Source: Erythrobacter sp. YT30 (lineage in GTDB: Bacteria > Pseudomonadota > Alphaproteobacteria > Sphingomonadales > Sphingomonadaceae). Taken from it: a stretch of DNA of 64,000 bases. Under the pieces are notes generated by a model. It saw only the letters and a list, made by a program, of their open reading frames with translations, was not told the origin of the DNA and did not search any database. The stretch spans positions 434,001 to 498,000 of the forward strand of contig NZ_LMAF01000001.1 of the NCBI RefSeq assembly GCF_001542875.1, in the 5' to 3' direction. This document shows positions 1 to 9,839 of this stretch, one piece after another. A program made the translations under genes and the position numbers. How positions within the stretch are numbered: position 1 is the stretch's first letter; each line of letters opens with the position of its first letter.

Positions 1-1
1 A

Positions 2-364
2 GAGGGTCTGTCTGAAATGGCCGAGAAGGTGGAAAAGGCGCTTGGCGAGCAGAAAGCAGCAACCGGCTGGTTTATGCAGAACGCGATGGCCAACCCGAAC
101 CACCTCGGCGCCGGTGCGCACCATTACATGCACATCATGGGCATTGTGACCCTTGGCTTTATGTGGCTCAAGATGGCGAAAGTGGCCAAGGCTGCTCTCG
201 AAGCTTCGCCAGAAGATGCCGCTTATTACGAGGCAAAGCTGACGACCGCTGCATACTACACTGAGCGGTACTTGCCGGACGCCGGTGCGCTTCGTCGCAA
301 GCTTGAAGCGGGTAGCGACAACATGATGGCTCTTCCTGAAGAGGCATTTGCCACCGCTGCATAA
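2..364 (+). CDS. acyl-CoA dehydrogenase, C-terminal part (5' end outside window)
   Basis: The reading frame is open from the first bases of the window, so this is the last 120 codons of a longer gene. The residues MHIMGIVTLGFMWLKMAK followed by a helix with KLTTAAYYTERYLPDA fit the C-terminal helical domain of AidB-like/long acyl-CoA dehydrogenases (acetyl-CoA dehydrogenase-like C-terminal domain). The FAD-binding and catalytic parts lie upstream and cannot be inspected. The family oxidises acyl-CoA to enoyl-CoA in fatty-acid breakdown. A strong intrinsic terminator follows within 30 bp, so this gene ends its transcription unit. The family call is good; substrate chain length is unknown. Confidence 0.8.
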   Translation, partial: EGLSEMAEKVEKALGEQKAATGWFMQNAMANPNHLGAGAHHYMHIMGIVTLGFMWLKMAKVAKAALEASPEDAAYYEAKLTTAAYYTERYLPDAGALRRKLEAGSDNMMALPEEAFATAA

Positions 365-391
365 AAGCAATCCAGAACAGTCTCTCATAAA

Positions 392-422
392 GCTCGGCAG
401 GTTTTCGCCTGCCGGGCTTTTT
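392..422 (+). terminator. Rho-independent terminator after acyl-CoA dehydrogenase gene
   Basis: A 10-bp stem (GCTCGGCAGG at 392-401, CCTGCCGGGC at 408-417) with a TTTTCG loop is followed at once by TTTTT. It lies 28 bp after the stop codon at 364. The following stretch, 423-650, has no gene I can support; it should hold the promoter of the acylase gene. Confidence 0.9.
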
Positions 423-650
423 CTTTGCCTTCATGTCTGATTCGTCGACTAAGTACATTCGGGAAGGAGGCTAAAGCGCTTTCTCCATCCTGCCACATTG
501 CAAATTCTGCGTAGATAACCCCGCGGCGAAACTAGCACTCATCCAAGATGTAGGAAAATCGTCTGCGTCCACTGCCGTCGGCTGGCTTGTGTAAATCCGG
601 AGCCTCTCCTAGCGTCGCCTCAGAAGACCCACGGGGCGAGAGGAGAATAC

Positions 651-2915
651 ATGCGCGCTTGGACGTTCAGCCTGACAGCAGCCGCGGTCGGCTTTACCGC
701 ACCCACCACCGTCACCGCACAAGAATACGACGCCACCATCACCCGCACGACCTATGGCATCGCCCATATCGAGGCGGATAACTGGCGGAGCGTCGGGTAC
801 GGCGTCGCATATGCGTATGCGGAGGACAATATCTGCATGCTGGCTGAAGAATTCGCGACCGTCGCAGGAACGCGATCGCTCCATTTCGGCCCCGAGGGCA
901 AGAATGTCCTAGGCTTCCGCGAGATGGACAATGTCTCGTCCGATGTCTTCTATCGCAGCCAAATGGACTTGAAGGTTCTGCGAGAAAATGCGCAAAACCA
1001 AAGCAGCGAAACTCGTCAGCTTTTTGAAGGGTATATCGCTGGATACAACCGCTTCCTGCGAGATGCTGGCGAAGATGGCCTTCCTGAAGAATGCCGCGGC
1101 AAAGCCTGGGTAAAACCTCTCACGTATGACGATGTGCTGCGGCTTAACGAAAAGCAGATGCTGCTTGCCAGCTCTCTCGCTCTTGCAGGCGGGATCGCAA
1201 ACGCCGCGCCTCCAGGAGAACCGCAAGCAGCGCTTGATCTAACGTTCCCAGCCAAGGATGAGCCGACGTTTGGCAGCAATGGTTGGGCCTTTGGCAGCGA
1301 AGCAACGGCAGATGGAAGAGGCCTCATCATCGGCAATCCCCATTTCCCATGGGAAGGGCCGTCACGGTTCTGGCAAATGCACGTACGCGGGCCGGACGGG
1401 TACGATGTGATGGGCGTCGGCATCGCGGGCACTCCAATTCCAACGCTCGGCTTTAACAAGGATATTGCGTGGACGCACACAGTCACTGCGGCCCGGCACT
1501 TCACCGTCTATGCACTGCAATTGTCGCCCACCGATCCAACCACCTACATGGTCGATGGCGAGCCGGTAAAAATGGAAGCGCGCACAATCAGCGTGCCTGT
1601 GCCCGATGGCGCGGAGCCAATCACTCGCACGCTCTATTCCACTCAGTTCGGCCCCGTCATCACCTTGCCGGGAAGCGGTGTTGAATGGTCTAAACAGCTC
1701 GCCTTCGCCTTGCGCGATGCCAATTCGGGCAATCAACGCGCGCTTGATGCTTGGCTTGGAATAGGCCGCGCGAGAAATGTGGGCGAAATTGAGGATGCCG
1801 TAAGCGACACACTCGGCATCCCATGGGTGAACACAATCGCAGCGGACCGTGAGGGCAATGCGCTCCATGCTGACATCACTGTCGTTCCTAATGTGACCAA
1901 GGAACTAATACAGGTCTGCTCGACACCATTTACAGCGATGGTGGCTAGCCAAGTGACACTGCTCGATGGATCGCGAAAAGACTGCGATTGGAAAACACGC
2001 GAGACAACCGCGCCTTATCCAGGCCTGTTGCCCGCCGAGAGCCAAGCATCGCGCACGCGCCGCGATTATGTGACCAATTCCAATGACAGTTACTGGCTGA
2101 GCCATGCAGGCGAGCCATACCGCGAATTGTCACCAATCTTGGGAGAGTACCGCAAGGCACTCAGTCTTCGCACACGGTCCAATTTCAAGGAAACCGAAAA
2201 TAGCCTTGCGGAAGCTAATATGGATCATGAACGCGCCAAGGCGCTAACGTTTGGCAATAAGAGCCTGGCAGCTGACATGGTCGTTGATGATGCCTTGGGC
2301 ATGTGCACGAGCTTTGCCCGCGTTGCAGATGCTTGCTCTGCGCTCGCTCAATGGGATCGCCAGTTTGAGGCTGATAGCCGCGGTGCTTATCTGTTCGTGA
2401 AGTTCTGGAACAAGGTCCGTAACCGCTCCGATCTTTGGGAAGTGCCGTTTGATCCTGAAGACCCACTCAATACGCCTAGCGGCTATGTTAAAGGGCAGGG
2501 TAACTTCTTGGGGATCTCGGACGCGCTGAAGGAGGCAGCAGAGGAGATAAAGGCCGCAAGCATCGCTCTCGACGCGCCGTGGGGCGAAGTTCAAGTGCGT
2601 CTTGCAGGCGATGATCGCATCGCCATCCACGGAGGACCGGGAACCGCTGGCGTGCTCAACATGCAACGATCACGCCCGATTGAAGGCGGTCTGACCCCAG
2701 TTCATGGATCAAGCTACATCCAGATCGTGAGCTTTGATGAAGATGGCCCAATCGCCGAAGCAATCCTCAGCTATTCGCAATCCACCAATCCCGCATCGCC
2801 GCACTATGCCGACCAGACGCGGGCCTATGCAGAACAGAATTGGCACCGACTACCATTCAGTGATGACGAGATTGCAGCTGCGCGAATTGGGGAGCCAATT
2901 AGGCTAACGGAATGA
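651..2915 (+). CDS. exported penicillin-amidase family acylase (Ntn hydrolase)
   Basis: A 754-aa protein with a signal peptide (about residues 1-23, ending TVTAQ). The ATG follows a GAGAGGAG ribosome site. The GSNGWAFG motif places the N-terminal nucleophile serine of the beta chain at Ser209, after Gly208. In this family the precursor cuts itself there into alpha and beta chains and becomes a periplasmic amidase. The SNGWA context and about 550 downstream residues resemble the aculeacin-A/PvdQ/QuiP branch, which deacylates N-acyl homoserine lactones or lipopeptides, more than true penicillin G acylase. Substrate cannot be fixed from sequence. It stands alone, convergent with cysK. Confidence 0.85.
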   Translation: MRAWTFSLTAAAVGFTAPTTVTAQEYDATITRTTYGIAHIEADNWRSVGYGVAYAYAEDNICMLAEEFATVAGTRSLHFGPEGKNVLGFREMDNVSSDVFYRSQMDLKVLRENAQNQSSETRQLFEGYIAGYNRFLRDAGEDGLPEECRGKAWVKPLTYDDVLRLNEKQMLLASSLALAGGIANAAPPGEPQAALDLTFPAKDEPTFGSNGWAFGSEATADGRGLIIGNPHFPWEGPSRFWQMHVRGPDGYDVMGVGIAGTPIPTLGFNKDIAWTHTVTAARHFTVYALQLSPTDPTTYMVDGEPVKMEARTISVPVPDGAEPITRTLYSTQFGPVITLPGSGVEWSKQLAFALRDANSGNQRALDAWLGIGRARNVGEIEDAVSDTLGIPWVNTIAADREGNALHADITVVPNVTKELIQVCSTPFTAMVASQVTLLDGSRKDCDWKTRETTAPYPGLLPAESQASRTRRDYVTNSNDSYWLSHAGEPYRELSPILGEYRKALSLRTRSNFKETENSLAEANMDHERAKALTFGNKSLAADMVVDDALGMCTSFARVADACSALAQWDRQFEADSRGAYLFVKFWNKVRNRSDLWEVPFDPEDPLNTPSGYVKGQGNFLGISDALKEAAEEIKAASIALDAPWGEVQVRLAGDDRIAIHGGPGTAGVLNMQRSRPIEGGLTPVHGSSYIQIVSFDEDGPIAEAILSYSQSTNPASPHYADQTRAYAEQNWHRLPFSDDEIAAARIGEPIRLTE

Positions 2916-2971
2916 TACGAATCTGATCGTCATCTTCGCGTAGGAGCGAATAACACTACAAGGCTAAGTGT

Positions 2972-3892
2972 TTACTCAACCGGCAGGAAGTCTGGCACCG
3001 AAAGATATCGCTCTCCGGTGTCGTAGTTGAAGCCGATGATCCGCGCACCAGCGTCCAAATCAGGAAGCTTTTTCGCAATCGCAGCCAGTGTTGCTCCAGA
3101 TGAGATACCGATCAGCATGCCTTCTTCAGCCGCGGCCCTGCGAGCCATTTCCTTTGCATCGTCGGCATTTACCGCGACCGCACCGTCAATCGCGTTGGTA
3201 TGGAGGTTGTCAGGGATAAAGCCTGCACCAATGCCTTGGATCGGATGGGGGCCGGGTTCGCCGCCGCCGATCACGGGCGATGCTTCGGGTTCAACGGCAT
3301 AGGCCTTGAAATCGCTCCAATGCTTTTTGAGTTCCTCCGCGCAGCCAGTCAGATGTCCGCCTGTGCCTACGCCGGTTATCATCACGTCGATTGGGCTTTC
3401 TGCAAAGTCTTCAAGGATTTCCTTGGCGGTCGTGCGCGCGTGGACTGCTGGGTTTGCGCCGTTTTCAAACTGGCTTGGCATCCAGGCGCCCGATGTGCTC
3501 TCGACAATCTCCGTTGCGCGTTCGATGGCGCCTTTCATGCCCTTTTCCTTTGGCGTCAGATCAAAGGTTGCGCCATATGCGAGCATCAGACGGCGACGCT
3601 CAATCGACATGCTTTCTGGCATCACGAGGACGAGCTTGTAGCCTTTCACCGCTGCAACCATGGCAAGGCCGATGCCCGTATTGCCGCTGGTGGGTTCCAC
3701 AATAGTGCCTCCGGGCGCGAGTTTGCCGGAGCTTTCCGCATCCTCAATCATAGCAAGCGCGATGCGATCCTTGATTGATCCGCCGGGATTGGACCGCTCT
3801 GATTTGAGCCAGACTTCGTGATTTGGGAACAGCCGCGACAGGCGGATATGTGGAGTGTTGCCGATTGTCTCGAGTATGTTGGCGGCTTTCAT
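2972..3892 (-). CDS. cysK: cysteine synthase A (O-acetylserine sulfhydrylase)
   Basis: This 306-aa fold-type II PLP enzyme makes L-cysteine from O-acetylserine and sulfide in the cytoplasm. The PLP lysine is Lys41 in NPGGSIKDR, the substrate loop TSGNTG is at 68-73, and the phosphate-binding GVGTGGH motif lies near residue 175. The length is normal for CysK/CysM. It starts only 1 bp after the stop of the upstream MFS gene, so the two are cotranscribed. CysM or a cystathionine beta-synthase-like paralogue is possible, but the Asn-Thr-Gly loop and overall pattern favour CysK. Confidence 0.9.
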   Translation of the reverse strand: MKAANILETIGNTPHIRLSRLFPNHEVWLKSERSNPGGSIKDRIALAMIEDAESSGKLAPGGTIVEPTSGNTGIGLAMVAAVKGYKLVLVMPESMSIERRRLMLAYGATFDLTPKEKGMKGAIERATEIVESTSGAWMPSQFENGANPAVHARTTAKEILEDFAESPIDVMITGVGTGGHLTGCAEELKKHWSDFKAYAVEPEASPVIGGGEPGPHPIQGIGAGFIPDNLHTNAIDGAVAVNADDAKEMARRAAAEEGMLIGISSGATLAAIAKKLPDLDAGARIIGFNYDTGERYLSVPDFLPVE

Positions 3893-3893
3893 A

Positions 3894-5183
3894 TCATGCT
3901 CCCTTGGGTGATGTTTGACGTTCTTCTAGCAGGTCTGGCGGAGGATCGAAGGTTTTCGTTGTCCTCAATACGGGGAATATTCGGCTCCACATCAATACGG
4001 TTACAATAGCGCCGACACCTCCAGCAACGAGGGCTGCAACCGGACCAATCGCAAAGGCAAGTGCGCCAGAAAATGCATCGCCGCCTTCGTTTGAAGCACT
4101 GATTGTCATCATGGAGACCGACGAGACACGGCCGCGTTTTTCATCCGGGGTGTGCAGCTGGATCAATGATTGGCGCACGTAGACGCTGAACATATCGGCT
4201 GCGCCTATGATGAACAGCATGGCTAGGCTCAGCAGCATTATCTTGGAAAACGCGAAGACAATGGTCGCAAGGCCAAAGACGAACACCGCGCCCAGCATTT
4301 TGGGGCCGACATTGGTGCGAAGTGGTCGGAAAGAGAAGTAGGCGGCGATAAGGCTCGCCCCGATGCCTGGCGCCATTGCCAGTTGTGCAAGGCCGGTGGA
4401 GCCGACTTGCAATATGTCACGCGCAAATACCGGCAGCAGTGCGTTGGCACCGGCGAGGAAAACTGCAAATAAATCAAGCGTGATTGCACCCAGAACCATC
4501 TTGTTGCGGCCGACATAGCGCATGCCGTCAACAATCTGCCCGATCGGTCGCTGGTCTTTGCGCAAGGCAGGCTGCGGGACTTTGCCCACAAGACTGAGAG
4601 CTATGAACCCAACGGCGAACAACCCTGCTGAAACACTGTAAGTGAGCGATGGAGTAATCGAATAGAGATACCCTCCCATGGCCGCGCCAAGGATTGAGCC
4701 GACCTGCCACCCGACAGTCGACAAGGCGATGGCGGTGGGAAGCAAGCTCTTGGGCACAAGGTTGGGAGCAAGGGCCGATAGAGCAGGGCCAGCAAAGCCG
4801 CGCGCAATTCCCAGCACAACGGCGACCGCGTAAAGAACTGGCAGCGTCATTGTCTCAGCCGCAGTGAACCACCATAGAACGCCCGCACAGCTGAATTGGA
4901 GAACAATGGTGAGCGAACCGATGCTTCTCCGATCAAACCTGTCCGCCGCAAGTCCCGTAAATGGCGTCAGTACGAACAGCGGCAAGAATTGCAGCAAGCC
5001 AATCAGAGCCAGTTGACCTGATGCCTCTGCAATCGACATTCCCGCTTCGCGCGACAGATTGTAAACCTGCCATCCGATGATAAGGATCATCGCATATTGG
5101 CCCAACGTCATCGCAAAACGCGACGTCAGGTAGGCACGAAAATTGTGAACCTGGATCGGATGGGTTGGGGCTCGCGTACTCAC
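3894..5183 (-). CDS. MFS transporter, EntS-like exporter type
   Basis: A 429-aa major facilitator protein with about 12 hydrophobic segments. The conserved loop after TM2 reads [11 protein letters not shown], the A-motif of the family. The overall pattern (no long hydrophilic inserts, a basic second half with FRPLRTN) resembles the EntS/DHA3 group of drug or siderophore exporters. It is the first gene of a two-gene unit with cysK, with 1 bp between them. An exporter for a thiol or cysteine-derived compound is a tempting reading of that pairing, but it is inference only. Confidence 0.75.
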   Translation of the reverse strand: MSTRAPTHPIQVHNFRAYLTSRFAMTLGQYAMILIIGWQVYNLSREAGMSIAEASGQLALIGLLQFLPLFVLTPFTGLAADRFDRRSIGSLTIVLQFSCAGVLWWFTAAETMTLPVLYAVAVVLGIARGFAGPALSALAPNLVPKSLLPTAIALSTVGWQVGSILGAAMGGYLYSITPSLTYSVSAGLFAVGFIALSLVGKVPQPALRKDQRPIGQIVDGMRYVGRNKMVLGAITLDLFAVFLAGANALLPVFARDILQVGSTGLAQLAMAPGIGASLIAAYFSFRPLRTNVGPKMLGAVFVFGLATIVFAFSKIMLLSLAMLFIIGAADMFSVYVRQSLIQLHTPDEKRGRVSSVSMMTISASNEGGDAFSGALAFAIGPVAALVAGGVGAIVTVLMWSRIFPVLRTTKTFDPPPDLLEERQTSPKGA

Positions 5184-5245
5184 TCACGGCCCCATGGCAT
5201 TCAGCTAGCGCTCTGCCAAGCTGATGATGAAGTTCGTCGCGAGGT

Positions 5246-5584
5246 TTAGCGGCGGCGCTTGAGGCGCGGATTAGGCTGCAGTGCGTCCACTATGGTCATG
5301 AAATCATCGAGGCGGATGATGCGCTCAAATTGAAATCCCGCGCGCTCGTCCTTCGTCCACATCACATAGGCTTCGATCCGGCCAACAATAGGCAGGCGAA
5401 TAATGATACGATCACCGCGATTAAGTGTGTGCGCATCATCGACCATAAAGCCATGCGCAGACATGTTGCACACATGCAGGCTCAAATCGCCATGCGTATG
5501 GTGCTCCACAATTACAGGAAAATCGACCGGATGGCGGGCCGCCCGGCGCAGGTCCGTGATGTTCAAATTAGCTCCGGCAGACAC
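5246..5584 (-). CDS. PilZ domain protein (putative c-di-GMP receptor)
   Basis: A single-domain protein of 112 aa. The two c-di-GMP binding elements of PilZ are present: RRAAR at 13-17 and the NMSAHG box at 40-45. The family binds cyclic di-GMP and passes the signal to motility, polysaccharide or adhesion machinery. I chose a GTG start at 5584 because ACGGAGG lies 10 nt upstream. A longer reading to 5767 would overlap the end of tyrS and adds sequence with no PilZ character. The 127-bp gap to tyrS may hold its promoter. The target pathway cannot be told from the neighbours. Confidence 0.85.
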   Translation of the reverse strand: MSAGANLNITDLRRAARHPVDFPVIVEHHTHGDLSLHVCNMSAHGFMVDDAHTLNRGDRIIIRLPIVGRIEAYVMWTKDERAGFQFERIIRLDDFMTIVDALQPNPRLKRRR

Positions 5585-5711
5585 AGCGCCCCTACCTCCG
5601 TAATAAGTTCTTGAACTGACAAATGCATGCAAAAGGCTGATATTTGGTAAAGTCGCTGGGACACTTTTGATTGCGGTCACCGCAATTGACCGCGGGCTTT
5701 GATGATTGAAA

Positions 5712-6944
5712 CTATTGGATAACGAGCCCGTGTTTCTTTTTACCAAGGCTAATGCGGATCGGTTCATCGCCAGCCACGGTCACCAGGAGGCCGGCATCAA
5801 TCACTGTTTTTCCGTCCAGTTTCACCGCGCCTTCGGCCAGCTTGCGCTTGGCCTCACCATTTGAAGATGTGAAGCCAATCTCTGTCAAAACAAGACCGAT
5901 ACGCTTCCCTTCAGGGCCAACACTGATCGTAGGCAGGTCTTCTCCCGCGCCGCTGCCAGCAAATGTTTCAAGCGCGGTTGCTTCTGCAGCTTTGGCAGCG
6001 TCATCCCCGCGCACCATAGCAGTTACCGCGTTGGCGAGCACTGTCTTGGCTTCGTTAATCTCGGCACCTTCCAGCGCTTCCAGTCTTGCAATCTCATCAA
6101 GCGGTATATCGGTAAACAGTCGCAAGAACCGTCCAACATCCCGATCATCGGTGTTGCGCCAGTACTGCCAGAAATCGTAAGCTGGCAGAGCGTCTTCATT
6201 GAGCCAAACAGCGCCCGCAGCCGTTTTGCCCATCTTGCCACCATCTGCGGTGGTGAGAAGCGGCGTTGTCAGGCCAAACAAATCACGACCCTCTAGCCGG
6301 CGCCCGAGCTCCATCCCGTTTACGATGTTTCCCCACTGATCACTGCCGCCCATCTGCAGTCTGCAATCATAGCGCCGCGCAAGCTCGACGAAATCGTAGG
6401 CCTGAAGAATCATGTAATTGAATTCGAGAAAAGTCAGCGGCTGCTCTCGATCCAGCCTTAGGCGCACGGAATCGAAGGTGAGCATCCGATTGATCGTGAA
6501 ATGCGGGCCAACATCTCGCAGCAGATCGACATAGCCGAGTTGGGAAAGCCACTCGTCATTGTTCACCATAATGGCGTCGGTTGGGCCATCGCCAAATGTG
6601 AGCAGTTTTTCGAACACCGTGCGGATGCTGGCGATATTCTGATCAATAATCTCAGGGGTCAGCATTTGGCGGCTTTCATCCTTGCCCGAAGGATCGCCAA
6701 TCTTCGTAGTACCGCCGCCCATCACGACAATCGGCTTATGCCCTGTTTGCTGAAGCCGGCGCAGCATCATGATCTGCACCAGACTGCCAACATGGAGACT
6801 GGGAGCAGTCGCATCAAAGCCGATATATCCCGGCACGATCTGCTTCGCGGCAAGCTCATCAAGAGCGCCAGGATCGGTTATTTGATGGATGTAGCCGCGT
6901 TCATCGAGCAAACGGAGCAGATCGGATTCGTAAGCCTGTGTCAT
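5712..6944 (-). CDS. tyrS: tyrosyl-tRNA synthetase
   Basis: A class I synthetase of 410 aa that charges tRNA-Tyr. The HIGH-like motif is HVGS at 51-54, the KMSKS-like motif is KMGKT at 237-241, and the tyrosine pocket shows QAYDF (181-185) and [10 protein letters not shown] (197-206). An S4 RNA-binding domain follows at the C-terminus ([12 protein letters not shown]). Length and motifs are those of bacterial TyrRS. It appears monocistronic or leads into the PilZ gene on the same strand. Confidence 0.97.
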   Translation of the reverse strand: MTQAYESDLLRLLDERGYIHQITDPGALDELAAKQIVPGYIGFDATAPSLHVGSLVQIMMLRRLQQTGHKPIVVMGGGTTKIGDPSGKDESRQMLTPEIIDQNIASIRTVFEKLLTFGDGPTDAIMVNNDEWLSQLGYVDLLRDVGPHFTINRMLTFDSVRLRLDREQPLTFLEFNYMILQAYDFVELARRYDCRLQMGGSDQWGNIVNGMELGRRLEGRDLFGLTTPLLTTADGGKMGKTAAGAVWLNEDALPAYDFWQYWRNTDDRDVGRFLRLFTDIPLDEIARLEALEGAEINEAKTVLANAVTAMVRGDDAAKAAEATALETFAGSGAGEDLPTISVGPEGKRIGLVLTEIGFTSSNGEAKRKLAEGAVKLDGKTVIDAGLLVTVAGDEPIRISLGKKKHGLVIQ

Positions 6945-7022
6945 AGGGCGACGCGCTTAACAGCGAGGCGAGCGTGGGGGAAGTGACTTGCCGATCTGAT
7001 CCGCATTCGCGATAGGGGCGCC

Positions 7023-7538
7023 ATGCAACCCCTCATGCTTCATCACACATGTGATCTTGGCCCGATAAGGGCTGTAACTGCCGCACTTACTCCCACGACG
7101 AATGGTTGCGAGGCGGAGTTTCGCCTTGATGGCCGGATCGCGGGCATCAAGGTTCCAGCGCACGCGCCGGCAGAGCGGATGGATGATCTTTGGAAAACCA
7201 CCTGCTTTGAGATTTTCTGGCAGCCTGTGGGCGGTGCTGACTACCGAGAATTCAATTTGTCCCCGTCAACACGCTGGGCCGCTTACAATTTCGGCAGCTT
7301 TCGCGAAGGGATGCGCAATGCGCCGGTGGATGCAATCTCGGTGTCCTGTTCAGATTCGGATGACGAGCTAATTTTGAAAGCCAGCATCACTGCCGAATTG
7401 CCTTCTCCAGCGCAGGTCGCGCTCAATGCGATCGTCGAACATGCTGATGGCGGAATGCAGTATTGGGCACTCGCATTTGGTCCTGGTAAGCCGGAATTCC
7501 ATTCCGAAGCGTGCCGCCAGATGATTGTCGAGCGTTAA
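7023..7538 (+). CDS. DOMON-like domain protein
   Basis: A 171-aa soluble protein without signal peptide. The pattern ERMDDLWKTTCFEIFW, then YREFNLSPSTRWAAYNF, is the signature of a short family annotated as DOMON-like in sphingomonads and other proteobacteria. The beta-sandwich family is thought to bind sugar or heme-type ligands, but no function has been shown for this branch to my knowledge. Its stop codon overlaps that of the TspO gene on the other strand (7535-7538), so the two genes are convergent. Confidence 0.75.
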   Translation: MQPLMLHHTCDLGPIRAVTAALTPTTNGCEAEFRLDGRIAGIKVPAHAPAERMDDLWKTTCFEIFWQPVGGADYREFNLSPSTRWAAYNFGSFREGMRNAPVDAISVSCSDSDDELILKASITAELPSPAQVALNAIVEHADGGMQYWALAFGPGKPEFHSEACRQMIVER

Positions 7539-8026
7539 GCCTCGGCAGCGTCTTTGCCAAACGGCCCATTTAGCTTCACCACACCGTAATTGATCGCCTG
7601 CGCAAAGCACGTCCACGCCAAGTATGGCGCGATAAGCCAAGCGGCGAACTCAGATATTGGGGCGAGCATGTAAATCAGTGCTGCACATGAGGCGATGAGC
7701 GCAAAGTTTTCGATAAATGACCAATCGGGTCGCTGAAACTTGAAGAACAGTGGCGACCACAGAAAATGCAGCACCGCATTGATGCCAAAAGCAATCGCGA
7801 CCGCATTGTACTGCCCAGCATTGGCAGCTTCGGTGAGCCCGATATAGAGCGCCCAACCTGCAAGCCCGAGGATAATCGTCCATGCTGGTGCAAACGCCCA
7901 ACCGGGCGGCTGAAACCACGGTTTTTCAAGCGAATGATACCAATCGCTCAGATCGGTTAGCAGGCCTCCGGCAGCGTTAAGCCCAATTCCATAGAGCAGC
8001 GCAAAGGTCAGGGCAGTGTAGTCCAT
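7535..8026 (-). CDS. tspO: TspO/MBR family tryptophan-rich sensory protein
   Basis: A 163-aa membrane protein with five predicted helices. The conserved LEKPWFQPPGWAFAPAWTI block (about 34-52) and a later WSPLFF (90-95) are diagnostic. TspO proteins sit in the outer or cytoplasmic membrane, bind porphyrins and, in Rhodobacter, tune photosynthesis gene expression to oxygen. A role in porphyrin or stress signalling is inferred. It is divergent from the NamZ-like gene and convergent with the DOMON-like gene. Confidence 0.9.
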   Translation of the reverse strand: MDYTALTFALLYGIGLNAAGGLLTDLSDWYHSLEKPWFQPPGWAFAPAWTIILGLAGWALYIGLTEAANAGQYNAVAIAFGINAVLHFLWSPLFFKFQRPDWSFIENFALIASCAALIYMLAPISEFAAWLIAPYLAWTCFAQAINYGVVKLNGPFGKDAAEA

Positions 8027-8106
8027 ATCAAGTTAAGCGATTGGCGAGCGAACAGGTTCCAACGCAAAGCTTGCCTTTGGATAAAGTGTGTTCCACGTCG
8101 CTTTCC

Positions 8107-9321
8107 ATGATGTCATCAGTGAAATTTGGAATCGACCGCCTCCTGGCAGACCCGCAATTGCTTGGTGAATTGAAGGGGAAACGAGTGGCGCTCGTCGCGC
8201 ATCCCGCGAGCGTGACGGAAGATCTTACACATTCGCTCGATGCTTTGATCGCTGCGGGCGTGAATGTCACGAGCGCCTTTGGCCCGCAGCACGGGCTAAA
8301 GGGCGACAAGCAGGACAATATGGTCGAAACCGAAGATGAAACCGATGCCAAATACGGCATTCCAGTTTTCTCGCTATACGGCGAAGTGCGCCGCCCGACG
8401 GGGCAGATGATGTCGAGCGCAGATGTGTTTCTATTTGACCTTCAGGACCTTGGCTGCCGCATTTATACCTTTGTCACGACCTTGCTCTATCTGATTGAAG
8501 AAGCGTCCAAATCTGGAAAGTCGGTCTGGGTGCTAGACCGGCCTAATCCCGCTGGCCGTCCGGTCGAAGGCACCATGCTGGTTCCGGGCAATGAGAGTTT
8601 TGTTGGAGCCGCTCCCATGCCCATGCGTCACGGGCTGACCTTGGGAGAAATGGGACATTGGTTTATTGAGCATTTTGATCTCGACGTGGATTATCGAGTG
8701 ATAGCAATGGACGGCTGGCGGCCTGGCGGGCCGGGATATGGTTGGCCCACAGACCGCATCTGGATCAATCCATCGCCGAATGCCGCCAGTCTCAACATGG
8801 CGCGCTGTTATGCGGGCACAGTGATGATCGAGGGCGCCACGCTGTCAGAGGGCAGGGGAACAACGCGCCCTCTCGAATTTCTCTTTGGCGCTCCTGATAT
8901 CGACGCAGCCGCAGTCTGGGCTGAAATGCAGCGCATTGCGCCCGAATGGTGCAACGGAGCGGCAGTGCGCGATTGCTGGTTTGAACCGACCTTTCACAAG
9001 CATGTTGGCAAACTCTGCAACGCCCTGATGGTGCATGCAGAGGGACCTTACTACTCCCATGACGCGTTCAAGCCCTGGCGCATGCAAGCGCTCGCATTCA
9101 AGGTGATCCGGCGTCTCTATCCCGATTATGCGATCTGGCGCGGCATGGACTTCGCATACGAATACACTGAGGATGCTCTCGCGATTGATGTCATCAATGG
9201 CGGACCATCTTTGCGTGAATGGGTGGACGATGTGGGCGCAGCACCAGGGGATTTGGACGCGCTGGCATCAGCGGATGAGGCGGCGTGGGTGCAGGCGGTG
9301 AGGCACCACCTGCTTTACTAG
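8107..9321 (+). CDS. DUF1343 / NamZ-type exo-beta-N-acetylmuramidase family protein
   Basis: About 404 aa. Family marks include GPQHGLKGDKQDN, PVFSLYGE, the FDLQDLGCRIYT box, LDRPNPAGR, GLTLGEMG, WINPSPN and EGTTLSEGRGT-like EGATLSEGRGTTRPLE. DUF1343 proteins include NamZ of Bacteroidetes, which removes N-acetylmuramic acid from peptidoglycan fragments, so a cell-wall recycling role is plausible. I start at the ATG at 8107. An upstream TTG at 8041 would add 22 residues unlike the family. No clear export signal is seen in the short form. Confidence 0.8.
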   Translation: MMSSVKFGIDRLLADPQLLGELKGKRVALVAHPASVTEDLTHSLDALIAAGVNVTSAFGPQHGLKGDKQDNMVETEDETDAKYGIPVFSLYGEVRRPTGQMMSSADVFLFDLQDLGCRIYTFVTTLLYLIEEASKSGKSVWVLDRPNPAGRPVEGTMLVPGNESFVGAAPMPMRHGLTLGEMGHWFIEHFDLDVDYRVIAMDGWRPGGPGYGWPTDRIWINPSPNAASLNMARCYAGTVMIEGATLSEGRGTTRPLEFLFGAPDIDAAAVWAEMQRIAPEWCNGAAVRDCWFEPTFHKHVGKLCNALMVHAEGPYYSHDAFKPWRMQALAFKVIRRLYPDYAIWRGMDFAYEYTEDALAIDVINGGPSLREWVDDVGAAPGDLDALASADEAAWVQAVRHHLLY

Positions 9322-9344
9322 CGGTCACATATCGGGAGGAAACT

Positions 9345-9815
9345 ATGAGTATCGGGATCGGATTGGTTTTCTTGGCAGAGCTATCTTCTGCGACATGCGT
9401 GCCGGGCAGCGAAACACCAGAGCTCGCCAAAATCGAAGCAACAAACCGCGAAGTGCGAGAGGCTTTCAAAGCAGGAGATATCGACCGTATCGCTCTGTTT
9501 CATCACGACAATGTAATTAAATCACTTGGGCCCGATCGGTTTTTCGAAGGCAAGAAGGCGCTCAAGGCGGACCTTGCGAACACACTGTCGTCCGTCTCGC
9601 TCGAATTCGGCGAGGGCGATGACAATTACCGCGAAGCGCTCACCATCTGCGGAGACACCGCAATTTCGATCACGCGCTTTTCGATCGGATGGAAACCCCT
9701 TGATGGCTCAGACGGCGGCATCGCGCGCGGAAGAGCCATGATCGTATTGGTCAAGTCAGATAAAGCGCCGCATGGCTGGGTGACACTTAAGGAAGTGATT
9801 CAGCCTTTGCCTTAG
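9345..9815 (+). CDS. exported NTF2-like (SnoaL/DUF4440) protein
   Basis: This 156-aa protein has an N-terminal hydrophobic stretch (residues 3-17) that looks like a short signal sequence. The body (IEATNREVREAFKAGDIDRIALFH, then FFEGKKALKADL) matches the cone-shaped NTF2/DUF4440 fold. The ATG at 9345 has GGGAGGA 5 nt upstream. Members bind small ligands or act as ketosteroid-isomerase-like enzymes, and no catalytic residue is clear here. It follows the NamZ-like gene by 23 bp and may be cotranscribed. Confidence 0.65.
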   Translation: MSIGIGLVFLAELSSATCVPGSETPELAKIEATNREVREAFKAGDIDRIALFHHDNVIKSLGPDRFFEGKKALKADLANTLSSVSLEFGEGDDNYREALTICGDTAISITRFSIGWKPLDGSDGGIARGRAMIVLVKSDKAPHGWVTLKEVIQPLP

Positions 9816-9839
9816 CGCGGCAGTGTGGCTCGATCTATT

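Noticed and set aside
532..540. CTAGCACTC resembles one arm of the CIRCE operator used by HrcA
   Set aside because: The matching GAGTGCTAA arm is missing at the right spacing, and it lies in front of an acylase gene, not a chaperone gene.
2935..2950. Small TTCGC/GCGAA hairpin between the acylase and cysK stops
   Set aside because: Only 5 bp of stem and no T-run on either strand; not enough for a terminator call.
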